Positions 46,574 to 55,300 of a stretch of 64,000 nt of DNA are shown here, one piece after another. The notes beneath the pieces were generated by a model. It did no database searches, was not told where the DNA came from, and saw nothing but the letters and a program-made list of their open reading frames with translations. This DNA comes from Polystyrenella longa (GTDB taxonomy: Bacteria; Planctomycetota; Planctomycetia; Planctomycetales; Planctomycetaceae), in contig NZ_CP036281.1 of the NCBI RefSeq assembly GCF_007750395.1, positions 4,425,001-4,489,000 on the forward strand, in the 5' to 3' direction. The position numbers were made by a program, and so were the translations under genes. Numbering within the stretch: the stretch's first letter is position 1; the number at the start of each line of letters is the position of its first letter.

Positions 46574-47860
46574 ATGCCGCAACGACTCGTTTTCTGGCTA
46601 TTTGCCTGTAGTCTGATTCTTACTTTCGCTATTGCTGCCGACTCACTCCAAGCGGAGGACTGGCCACAGTGGCGTGGTCCCAGTCGTGATGGCATCTCCA
46701 ACGAAACGGGGCTCAATTTTAATTGGGAACAAAACCCACCCAAACTTCTCTGGAAAACAGAAGGCCTTGGTAACGGATACGCTTCCGTCGCCGTCGTGGG
46801 CGACCGCATTTATACCACCAGCAATGGTGAAGTCTCTCAGGCACTCTTGGCTATTGATGCCAACACTCACCAACGACTCTGGGCGAGCAAAATGACCGAC
46901 CACGTACCCAAACACGGATACGATGGTTCCCGCTGCACCCCCGCCGTCGATGGCGACTATCTGTACGTAATTCCGTCCAATGGAAAAATCATTTGTATGA
47001 AAACCGCTGATGGTGAAATTGTCTGGGAAAAAGACTTCGCCGAAGAGTGGGACGGCAAAATGATGTCGAGCTGGGGATTCTCAGAGTCGCCACTCGTCGA
47101 CGGTGACTGGGTCCTCTGCACCCCTGGAGGAAACGACGCCATGATCGTCGCTCTGGACAAATTGACGGGGGAAGAAGTTTGGAAAAGCAAAGCCCCCACC
47201 GGCGAAAAAGGGAATGATGGTGCTGGGTATGCTTCAATCCAGATCAGCAATGCTGCCGGAATCAAACAGTACGTGCAAATGGGTGGTCATGGTGCTTTTG
47301 GTGTTCGAGCCAGCGATGGCGAACTGCTCTGGTCTTACAACCCGGTCGCCAACGGAACAGCCAACATCCCCGACTTGCTCGTCGATGGCGACTACATTTT
47401 CTGTTCGACCAGTTACAACACGGGAGCTGCCTACCTGCACCTCACCAAGGATGGCGAAGGCGTCAAAGCAACGGAACAATACTTCCTGCGTCCCAATACA
47501 TTCCAGAACCATCACGGCAACATGATTCTGCTGGGAGACTACGTCTACGCCGGACACGGTCATAAAAATGGCTTCCCCATCTGCATTAAAACCGACTCGG
47601 GAGACATCACCTGGGGCGGAAAAATCCGGGGGCCTGGAACCGAGTCTGCCGCGATTATCTACGCGGACGGGCATCTGATCTTCCGATATCAATCGGGAGA
47701 AGTCGCGGCAATCAAAGCAACTCCCGATGGCTACGAACTTTCCGGTTCATTCACCCCGGATGTGGTCAACGCACCCGCTTGGGCTCACCCGGCGATCGCC
47801 AACGGTAAACTGTACCTTCGCGACCAGGAAACATTGATGGTTTACGACCTTGCCAATTAA
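46574..47860 (+). CDS. Secreted PQQ-like (BamB-type) beta-propeller protein
   Basis: The 428-residue protein begins behind GGGAG, has a signal peptide (about 1-27) and then EDWPQWRGPSRDGISNETG, the typical start of planctomycete PQQ-like proteins. Repeats of the form ALDKLTGEEVWKSKA, RASDGELLWSYNP, TADGEIVWEKDF and TDSGDITWGGK mark the blades. It lacks an obvious quinoprotein active site, so it may be a binding or structural propeller. It is monocistronic, 266 bp behind yggU, and ends 25 bp before a strong terminator. Confidence 0.9.
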   Translation: MPQRLVFWLFACSLILTFAIAADSLQAEDWPQWRGPSRDGISNETGLNFNWEQNPPKLLWKTEGLGNGYASVAVVGDRIYTTSNGEVSQALLAIDANTHQRLWASKMTDHVPKHGYDGSRCTPAVDGDYLYVIPSNGKIICMKTADGEIVWEKDFAEEWDGKMMSSWGFSESPLVDGDWVLCTPGGNDAMIVALDKLTGEEVWKSKAPTGEKGNDGAGYASIQISNAAGIKQYVQMGGHGAFGVRASDGELLWSYNPVANGTANIPDLLVDGDYIFCSTSYNTGAAYLHLTKDGEGVKATEQYFLRPNTFQNHHGNMILLGDYVYAGHGHKNGFPICIKTDSGDITWGGKIRGPGTESAAIIYADGHLIFRYQSGEVAAIKATPDGYELSGSFTPDVVNAPAWAHPAIANGKLYLRDQETLMVYDLAN

Positions 47861-47884
47861 GGCCGAGCCCTTATCCCAACCTAC

Positions 47885-47927
47885 AAAAAATGCCGCAGAG
47901 GACATCTCCTCAGCGGCATTTTTTTAT
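47885..47927. terminator. Intrinsic terminator, bidirectional
   Basis: A stem pairs AAAAAATGCCGC (47885-47896) with GCGGCATTTTTT (around 47913-47924), with additional pairing (GAGGA/TCCTC) in the loop. A-run and T-run flanks serve both the PQQ-like gene (plus) and the STAS-like gene (minus). Confidence 0.9.
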
Positions 47928-48025
47928 TACCTGGTCACAGGGAATTAGTATTTTCAGTCAACGTTCCGGCTGCTCTCTCAGAGTTATCGTGTTTTGCACA
48001 GCGACTACGTCGGAACGCATCTCAT

Positions 48026-48451
48026 TTAGTTTTTGGTAGACATCGTTTCCGCTTCCAACCAGTCTGCATCGGCAGTCCAGTCGCTGCTATCCTGGGGGAC
48101 AAGATCGTAGCGGGGTTTCCCCTGCAGAGCATAAGTGTTCTCGCCAATTCGTTTGAAGAACTGCCGGAACCAGAGCATCTCTGCGACGTGGGGTTGAGGA
48201 TTGTAGAGGCGAATTTTGACGCCATATTCGTGCCAGTCATACAACATGCCAAAGAATCCGCTCGGGATATATTTGACGTGTTCCATATTGACGCCCATCA
48301 GGCGGCATTTCTTATTCATGACGAGATCGCTTTGTGTATCTCGTAGTAGAGCCAGATCTGCCCCATCCCAGATTTCGACGCCGATCAGGTCGAGTACGGT
48401 GTAGTCATCCCAGTTGTGAAGCGTCATGCGCAAATGTCGACTTGTTGCCAT
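48026..48451 (-). CDS. STAS-like-domain protein
   Basis: The 141-residue protein has the beta/alpha order of STAS (anti-sigma factor antagonist) domains: TVLDLIGVEIWDGADLALLRD, NKKCRLMGVNMEHVKYIPSGFFGML with S64-G65 at the place of the usual S/T-x-G phosphorylation loop, then YDWHEYGVKIRLYNPQPHVAEML. The normal Asp before Ser is replaced, so phosphorylation by an anti-sigma kinase is uncertain. No anti-sigma factor or phosphatase is adjacent. It is monocistronic, with AGGA before the ATG. Confidence 0.75.
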   Translation of the reverse strand: MATSRHLRMTLHNWDDYTVLDLIGVEIWDGADLALLRDTQSDLVMNKKCRLMGVNMEHVKYIPSGFFGMLYDWHEYGVKIRLYNPQPHVAEMLWFRQFFKRIGENTYALQGKPRYDLVPQDSSDWTADADWLEAETMSTKN

Positions 48452-48881
48452 AATATCCTACTCTCAATTCCCGTTCAGGTTCCGGAGGAGTGGTTCAAAT
48501 CCTTGAGCCTGTGACCGTTCTACCAAGCCATCCTGGCATGTCATATAAAAGCAAAGGCCGGGCCGATCTTGATTCCCGTTAGTTTCTGAACTTGAAATTT
48601 TCTCCTAAACCTCGAAATAACAAGAGGTTACATATGGCCCGTCATGTTGAATTTTCTTCCGGCAGTTTTTGCAGATGTTTCAATTTGGAAACATCTACAG
48701 AAAAATGTTCAAAATTGACAACACACTGTCCTACTTACGACACATGCCCCACAATTGCTGGGGCGATTTCCATTCTTGCAAACAAAATGTAATTGAGTAG
48801 CGATACATTCGTTTCGTACTACAGGCAAAGCCCTGAGAAAGCGAACAGGGAGCTGAAATTTGTCTGGGAAGGAACTTCCCT
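48452..48881. other. 430-bp interval without a confident gene
   Basis: This lies between the STAS-like gene start and the stop of the sugar transferase, both on the minus strand. It contains a perfect 9-bp hairpin at 48673-48681 with 48688-48696 (six-base loop), a small CCCCA/TGGGG hairpin near 48750, and a plus-strand frame (48592-48792) whose translation is not convincing. Around 48470-48540 there is tRNA-like wording (GGTTCAAATCC) that does not fold as a tRNA. Confidence 0.55.
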
Positions 48882-49646
48882 TTAATTCTGGTCTCGTCGG
48901 ACATCGACGCGAAGGACATTCTCCATCCCTAAGCGGAACAAGTTCCCCAAGGCCGTTACTGCTTCCATTCCATTGATCTTCGAAGAACCATGGCGACGTT
49001 CCTCGAATAGAAAAGGGACCTCGACGAAACGGCAATCAATTCGATTACAGCGATAGAGAATCTCTTCCTGAAACGCATAACCGCGGGAAACGATTTTATC
49101 AAAATCGAGTTCCGCCAGACGGGAGACCCGATAACAACGGTAGGAACCACTGTTGTCCTTCGTCTTCAACCGCAGCAACAGGCGGGCATAGCAGTTGATT
49201 CCTCGACTCATCAGGTGCCGTTTGAGTCCCCAGCCCTCGATTTCTCCACCTTCAACATACCGAGAGGCAATGGCGACATCGGCATCGTCCATTGCTTTAA
49301 CCAGATCCGGCAGGTAACGGGGTGGATGGCTGAAGTCGGCGTCCATGTTAATCAGGTAATCGAACTCTTTTTCGATTCCCCAGCGAAAGGCTGCCACCGT
49401 TGCAGTCCCCAATCCCTGCTTGCCCGATCGTTCAATCAGAAACAGAGCCGGATTGTCCTGTTGCATTTCTTTAACGAGTGCACCAGTTCCATCGGGAGAC
49501 TTGTCGTCGACGACCAGAATATGTGCTTCCGGCAGACTCATGCGAATTTCGGGAATGAGCTGTTCGAGATTTTCGCGTTCATTGTAGGTACAAAGCGTAA
49601 TGAGAATTCGGCGGTTCAACGGTGCATATTTCCTGATGGGCAACAA
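48882..49646 (-). CDS. Polyprenol-phosphate mannosyltransferase-like GT2 (DPM1 type)
   Basis: The 254-residue protein starts at a TTG with no strong ribosome-binding site; no better start exists before the first conserved strand. LITLCTYNERENLEQLI, VVDDKSPDGTG (D47, D48) and LINMDADFSHPP (D102, D104) are the GT2 nucleotide-sugar and metal-binding motifs of dolichol/polyprenol-phosphate mannose synthases. It ends without membrane helices, like the soluble catalytic subunit. It should transfer a hexose, probably mannose, from GDP to a polyprenyl phosphate at the cytoplasmic membrane face, supplying glycosylation. It is 150 bp downstream of the TPR gene. Confidence 0.88.
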   Translation of the reverse strand: MLPIRKYAPLNRRILITLCTYNERENLEQLIPEIRMSLPEAHILVVDDKSPDGTGALVKEMQQDNPALFLIERSGKQGLGTATVAAFRWGIEKEFDYLINMDADFSHPPRYLPDLVKAMDDADVAIASRYVEGGEIEGWGLKRHLMSRGINCYARLLLRLKTKDNSGSYRCYRVSRLAELDFDKIVSRGYAFQEEILYRCNRIDCRFVEVPFLFEERRHGSSKINGMEAVTALGNLFRLGMENVLRVDVRRDQN

Positions 49647-49659
49647 GGGTCGATAAAAG

Positions 49660-49687
49660 AAGGCACCCCTCGGAAGAAGGATGCCTT
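49660..49687 (-). terminator. Possible terminator after the TPR-protein gene
   Basis: AAGGCA (49660-49665) pairs with TGCCTT (49682-49687), with further C-G pairing inside. The minus-strand flank is T-rich but interrupted. It lies 110 bp after the TPR gene stop and just upstream of the sugar transferase. Confidence 0.45.
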
Positions 49688-49796
49688 TAATTTACCAAGC
49701 TGGCCTTTCAGTTTCGACTGAACGCTTATTTCGAATCGATGACTCCGCAACGAGTAGATACCACCTCTCGACTATCACTTTGTTTAAAAATTTTGA

Positions 49797-51122
49797 TTAA
49801 TCAGGAAATTGTGGTCCAGTATCGATCCCGTTAGAAACCGGATTCGGGCCTGCTGAGGGGGGCGGGGGTTGAGGTAACTCGTCGCCTGGTGTGTCAGGTT
49901 TATAGTAAGAGGCTTCTTCGGGAGACACGGCAAGCACCCCATATCCTGGAGGAGGTAAGTCCGGGTAGGGAATGGGTTCCGCGTTGGCAGCCTCTTCATC
50001 AAGGACTTCCGCTTCTCCCCGGATGGGCGTCAGAAAGGCAAGGGCGACGTCGTCCTCTTCCGCTGTCGCAGTAGCCACTTCCAGAAATGCCCGAGCATCT
50101 TGTGGTTTTCCATCGAGAGCGAGGAAGGTGCCCATCAGCATCAGCCGATTAGGATCATCCTGATCTTCTTCGGTCCAGCCATATAAATTTGAAATCAGAA
50201 TTTCACGCTCGTTAGCTCCTTCTTCCCGGAAAATTTGATCGAGAGTTCGTGGTAATTTTTCCATGTTCGGTTCAAGCTTCGCCGCTGTTTCAATCTGCTT
50301 GAGCGCCGTATCAAATCGACCGGTCGCCGCCAGAACAGTGGCCAGACTGATGCGAAATTCGGCTTTGTCACTCGATTGCTTAACGGAGCGTTCGTAGTAT
50401 TCATAGGCACGACCAAATTCGCCCCGTCGCATCGCTCCATCTCCCAGAGCTTGAGCACGAACGCTCTTCAAATTGTCTTCCGGAGCCGAAGGACGCACGG
50501 CGATAATCACCCGGTCCGGCATTCCCGGTATCTTCTGGATCCATTCCTTCCGATTCTCTTCCACCTCTTTCTTCATGCGGAGGTTTTCAAGAGCGATAGC
50601 AGCCGGAGTGGGATAGGTTGTCGACTGGGGAACATTAAAGTTGTTCCCATAGAAATTATTGATTCCCCAGTTGTTGCCGCGATAGTAGCTATCGTTTGTG
50701 TAGTAGGGGTTCCCTAAATATCCGGAATACCCACTACCGTAATAACTGTTTCCGTAATAACCTGAGTAAGGCAGAAAGTTGTTTCCGTAATAATACGTGT
50801 AGGGAGCAATAGCGATGGGAGCACGGATCACAAACCGGTTCACGCCGGGAGGGGTACGAATCCCCAGTCCTCGTCCACGATAGGAGCCATAAAATCCGCC
50901 ACGTCCATATCCGTGGCCGTGCCTGTGACCGTGATGGCCTCCGCGACCATATCCATAATTCCCGTAAGCGTACGGGGGCACAATCGGGCCGAACATGCTC
51001 GGATAGAGGTGGCGCAATCCGTCTGCCCTGGCGCTGGAACCACCAGTGACGCTTTCACTGACGACCAACCCGGTGATCAATAACAGAAAACATAGTCGGC
51101 GTATAAATAATGTCATCTTCAT
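49797..51122 (-). CDS. Secreted Gly/Tyr/His-rich TPR protein
   Basis: The 441-residue protein has a signal peptide (about 1-33). The next 130 residues are a low-complexity region rich in Gly, Tyr, His, Arg and Asn (NYGYGRGGHHGHRHGHGYGR, YYGNSYYGSGYSGY). From about 170 on there are helical repeats of TPR type (GDGAMRRGEFGRAYEYYERSV, FRISLATVLAATGRFDTALKQIETAAKLEP, ALDGKPQDARAFLEVA), and a Pro-rich tail. It is probably periplasmic or surface-attached, with the TPR part binding partners. The His-rich block could bind metal. It lies 140 bp downstream of the KaiC-like gene on the same strand. Confidence 0.82.
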   Translation of the reverse strand: MKMTLFIRRLCFLLLITGLVVSESVTGGSSARADGLRHLYPSMFGPIVPPYAYGNYGYGRGGHHGHRHGHGYGRGGFYGSYRGRGLGIRTPPGVNRFVIRAPIAIAPYTYYYGNNFLPYSGYYGNSYYGSGYSGYLGNPYYTNDSYYRGNNWGINNFYGNNFNVPQSTTYPTPAAIALENLRMKKEVEENRKEWIQKIPGMPDRVIIAVRPSAPEDNLKSVRAQALGDGAMRRGEFGRAYEYYERSVKQSSDKAEFRISLATVLAATGRFDTALKQIETAAKLEPNMEKLPRTLDQIFREEGANEREILISNLYGWTEEDQDDPNRLMLMGTFLALDGKPQDARAFLEVATATAEEDDVALAFLTPIRGEAEVLDEEAANAEPIPYPDLPPPGYGVLAVSPEEASYYKPDTPGDELPQPPPPSAGPNPVSNGIDTGPQFPD

Positions 51123-51262
51123 GACGTACTCTCCCGAAGAAGAAAGAATCGAAATTGGACTCTACCTTGATTATCAAAGTCCAGATTCCAATCGTCAAGA
51201 AGATTACCGACTTCCGGTTCCGTTATCGCCTCACGTTGAATCAACCTCGCCTACAGACGGAA

Positions 51263-52153
51263 TCAGAGTTGCAATCCCTTTTCCGTGATTTGGAAAGGAA
51301 CAATCGATTCGTCACACGCGCTGCCACGATGTTTGGCGATCTGCAGGGCTCGGCCCATTTTGCCTTCCTCGCGTGTTTTTCCCATCAAAATAATGGTATT
51401 GGCATTCGAGAGCATATCGCCCGACTCAATAGGCCGCTCAAGCAGATCATTCAGCATAACCTCGTGACAGGTATAGAGTATGAGGCAGCTCAATTGTTGG
51501 TGATCGTACGGATGCTGTTCGACAATTGATTCCTGAGAACGGAACTGCGAGCGAAACAAATCACGGGCAAGCCAGTCCGATTCTTTTCGCAGCACCTGAT
51601 GATAAACGTAGTCGATCATATGGAACTGAAAACTATCACTCGCCTTTTCAGCAGGTTCAATTCCATCGAGTACGATACGGCGGACACCATGAACAAAGTT
51701 TCCGTAAAAGAAATAGATCGCCCGGTCCAGCTTGCGCGACAGTTCAACCTTCCACTCCCGCCACTGATCATCATCCAGGTCGCTCAGAGTGACCCGGCGT
51801 CCGGAACGTCGGAAAAGATGCAGGTAATCTTTCCGGCTTTGCTCGGCATCCCAGACGGTCGTCACATCAAACGACTCTCGACGAATATCAGCATTAGAGG
51901 CGGCCCGAAAATCCCAGTCGAACAGCCGCTTAGCATATTCATCCTGATTCTGCGCATCACCGCGACTCGTCATGTCAAAGAGAATCCCAGTTTCCCCTTC
52001 CTGCTCTTTACCAGCATGCGCGAACTGGAGACCAAGTTGAGTCTTACCAATGCCTGTGGAGCCCATCACCACCGTCATCGTGCCGGGAATCAAACCTCCC
52101 CCCAGCATTTCGTCCAATTGGGATAAACCTGTTGAATGTCGTGGTGTCGTCAT
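51263..52153 (-). CDS. Single-domain KaiC/RAD55-like ATPase
   Basis: The 296-residue protein opens with [35 protein letters not shown], the typical KaiC/RAD55 start with Walker A GSTGIGKT at 31-38. [10 protein letters not shown] is the likely Walker B, and [46 protein letters not shown] matches the last strands of the RecA core. Only one core is present, against two in circadian KaiC, and no kinase or other input domain is attached. A 100-residue insertion around 90-190 is helical and unlike KaiC. It may act as a regulatory or DNA-related ATPase. The partner is unknown; the next gene downstream is the TPR protein. Confidence 0.85.
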   Translation of the reverse strand: MTTPRHSTGLSQLDEMLGGGLIPGTMTVVMGSTGIGKTQLGLQFAHAGKEQEGETGILFDMTSRGDAQNQDEYAKRLFDWDFRAASNADIRRESFDVTTVWDAEQSRKDYLHLFRRSGRRVTLSDLDDDQWREWKVELSRKLDRAIYFFYGNFVHGVRRIVLDGIEPAEKASDSFQFHMIDYVYHQVLRKESDWLARDLFRSQFRSQESIVEQHPYDHQQLSCLILYTCHEVMLNDLLERPIESGDMLSNANTIILMGKTREEGKMGRALQIAKHRGSACDESIVPFQITEKGLQL

Positions 52154-52275
52154 GATCCTCTGCTATCTCAATCTCTTCTAACTATCGTTGTCAAAATAAA
52201 CCTAAGTCCCAAGTCGCTTAACGTAACGCAGACGGTATCGAATTGGGGTTGTACTATAGTATTGAGTACCCAAAG

Positions 52276-52314
52276 AAAAAAGCCAGCCTCCATCTCAACA
52301 GGAGGACTGGCTTT
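52276..52314 (-). terminator. Intrinsic terminator after the alpha-2-macroglobulin-like gene
   Basis: AAAGCCAG-CCTCC (52279-52291) pairs with GGAGG-A-CTGGCTTT (52301-52314) with one bulged base, and is followed on the minus strand by six T. It ends the transcript of the 6.2-kb gene, 18 bp after its stop. Confidence 0.9.
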
Positions 52315-52331
52315 GATATTAGTACCATAGA

Positions 52332-55300
52332 TTAGTCGACGATCTGCAGTTTCATTTCATCACTATTCGCACGTAATTCAGGAGCGTACATCGCCGACCC
52401 CTGCGTTGGTAACGCACTGAACTTACCGGGAATTTCGGCCCGCAACTGGTAGGTCACACTGTGCTTGCCATGAGCCAGTCGCTGTACAAAGAACTTCACT
52501 TTCTCATTTTTGAATTCCATATACGCCCCCAGACGGTTCCCGTTGTATCCACTTCGCAAATCAACCGCTTCCAAACCGGCCGGTTTATAGTCTTCAAAGA
52601 TCAGGTACTCGTAATCGTTTTTACTATCGATGATCAACTCGACTTCAATCAGATCACCACTTTTCAGTTCGGCATGATTGACGAGTGGTTCGCGTTTGAA
52701 ATTCTCGCTTAATTGATCAATCGCTTGCCCACTGCTGTTCGCCACGGCCGTCTCTTTGTTGTCTGGAATCAAACGGGTGTATCGCCGTTCAACTTTGATT
52801 TCGAGACCGGCCGCTTCGATGAAGTCCTCTTTCGAGAACGTTTTCACATAAGCGTTATAATACAGCGGTCCCGAACCCGTTTTCCGAAGTTCCAGCGTAT
52901 GCCGACCTGATTCCAACGCGACGCCTTCAAGCGTAAACTTGTTATCAATTTCAAACAGGTTCTCAGGAGTGATTTTTACTTCCTTCTGCTTCTGACCATC
53001 AAACCAGACTTCCACCACCATATCGGGGCGATTCTCGCCACTTGCTTTCAAGTATTCGGCTAGAGCTTCAATGGACAGGGCGGTATCGCTGATGCTGCTC
53101 CAGTAGGTGGAGTTCTTTCTATTATTGAGGATGTATTTCACAAGCCGTCTCGCCCGTTCGCTACGTGGGTCGGTCCGTGAAAGCAGTTTCAGGTAGATGG
53201 CGTTGGCTTCGTCTTCGTTGCCATACCAGAACCACCAGAAGTGCCCTGCGGGTAATTGCAACCAGGCCGTTTCATTTTCGGCATCCTGTTGCAGGTACTG
53301 CTCCAGGTTTTCCATTACCTTCGCCAGACCCTCTTTGTCACCAAGGGTGTGCAGAGCTAGGCCGAGCAGACCTTTCGCATATACAGACAGGCTGACCCGG
53401 TCGCGATTCAGGTAAGCATGCATTTCTTCATTCACGCGTCCCCCCTCGACCAACACACCGAAGACGAGTGCGTCGAGATTGTCTGCCTTTTGTTTAAACT
53501 TTTTGTGTTCTGCTTTTTTCGCTTCGTTTTCTTCCCAGTTTTTGATCAGACGAATCTGTTCCTGTTGGTAGTTCTCTAACCAGGCGAGTCCCCGATCCAG
53601 CATTCCCGGAACAAGTGCCACCTGGTTTTTGTCTGCCAGAATCAAACCATGAACAACCTGAGCAGTAATGTGAGGCGAAGAATGTTCGCCGTAGCCGCTA
53701 AGCCAACCCCACCCGCCATCACTCAATTGACGATTGGTAACATCATCCACATGCTGCTTGACGAATTGCTCGATTTTATCCGGATTGTAAACCGGGTTTT
53801 CTTTATCATATTGTTTCCACTGTTTCGCTCGTTCCTGGGGATCGCCTAATTCCTGAGCATTGAGATTGGTCTGCTTTTTCTTAAGCTGTCTCAGATCAAC
53901 CCCCATCTCTTTCAAGATGTTGTAGGTGATGACCGTCGGCACAAACCGATACATCGCGGCATCAGTCGTTTTGTGAGGATAGTTCGCCAAATAAGGCAAC
54001 GCGTCAATCATGGCCGCAGCCAGCGACGGACTGAAACGGAGTTTCAGAACGGATTGTTCAGGAAGTCGTTCCTTCGGAATATCGAATTCGACCGTCGAGC
54101 TCGACTCCTCCGGTTTGACTGTTCCCGCATACGCTTCCATCCGTTCGGCACCATGAATATACACCGGGAAGGACATCTCGACCGCGTCCGACTCTTCATC
54201 GGTCAAGGCTTTCATTCTTAGTGTTACTTCGCCCGGTTGAAGCACCTTCACTCGCCAGTCGATGCGGATCTCTTCACCTGCTGTCAGATTGATTTCACGA
54301 GTCAACTCGTCCATCGATTCCAGCAGCCCCCCCTCCAGTTCGAGAATCGCCTGCACCGATTTGTCTGTTTCCAGATAACTGTGGATGTTTGCAGACAACA
54401 CCACTTCATCCGTTTCAACGAAGAACCGAGGTGCTTGAAGACGAACGAGAAGATTCTTGGAGGTGATCACTTCCGTTTCGCCATAACCGACGCGGGTCCG
54501 GTCACCCATTCCCCAACTGGCAATCTTCCAGGTAGTCAGACTGTCCGGCATTGGAAAGGAGACCAACACAATTCCGTTCTCGTCCGGTTCCAGGTTGGCG
54601 GCCCAGAAAGCGGTATCGGCAAAGTCTTTTCGAATCGTCGGCTCAACAGATTCCCCACCTCCTGCACCTGCTTCAGGGGCTGCTGGTGGGGCACCATCGG
54701 CCATTTCCATCGCCATCTCGCCTCCGAGGTGCATCTTTGACATCGGTGCAGACCGCATCATAGTAATGCTATGATCCGTTCCTCCGCCAAAGCCTCCCTT
54801 ACCTCTATCATAGAAGGACTCCTCGACAATAGCGCCAAACGTCCCCAATTGCTCCATTCGCTGCTGGTCCCGTTTATACAGAACATAGCTGTGGTGATTC
54901 CAACTGGAATTCGTCGACGAACTGTGATGCCGTTTGAAATCCCAGAAGAACTTTTTAATATCTCCAATGGATGAACCACCCGAGATATATTCCACACTTT
55001 TGTCATACGCCGACAGCACCACGGAACCTTGAATCGGATCTCCCTTCAAGTCGGTCAGTTTCAATTGCAGTTTGAGTTCTTCACCCGGCTGATACTTTGG
55101 TTGATCCGCTGTCACTTCAATGTTCATGATTCGTTTTTCAGGCGGAACCACGATGTTCTGTGTGACGCTGTGGATATCACCGTCCGAAATCGTCATGGCT
55201 TCGACGAAGAAATTCGGCATATCATCGGGTCGTACATCGATTTCAAACGAAGTACTTTTCCCGTCCAGTTTCAATGTATAAGGAACTTCATAAACACCGT

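Noticed and set aside
48470-48540. tRNA-like sequence with GGTTCAAATCC
   Set aside because: The T-loop-like word has no pairing 3' arm, and neither strand gives a cloverleaf with acceptor and anticodon stems.
48592-48792. 66-codon plus-strand frame
   Set aside because: It is Cys/Thr/Ser-rich without pattern, has no ribosome-binding site and overlaps a hairpin; chance is the simpler explanation.
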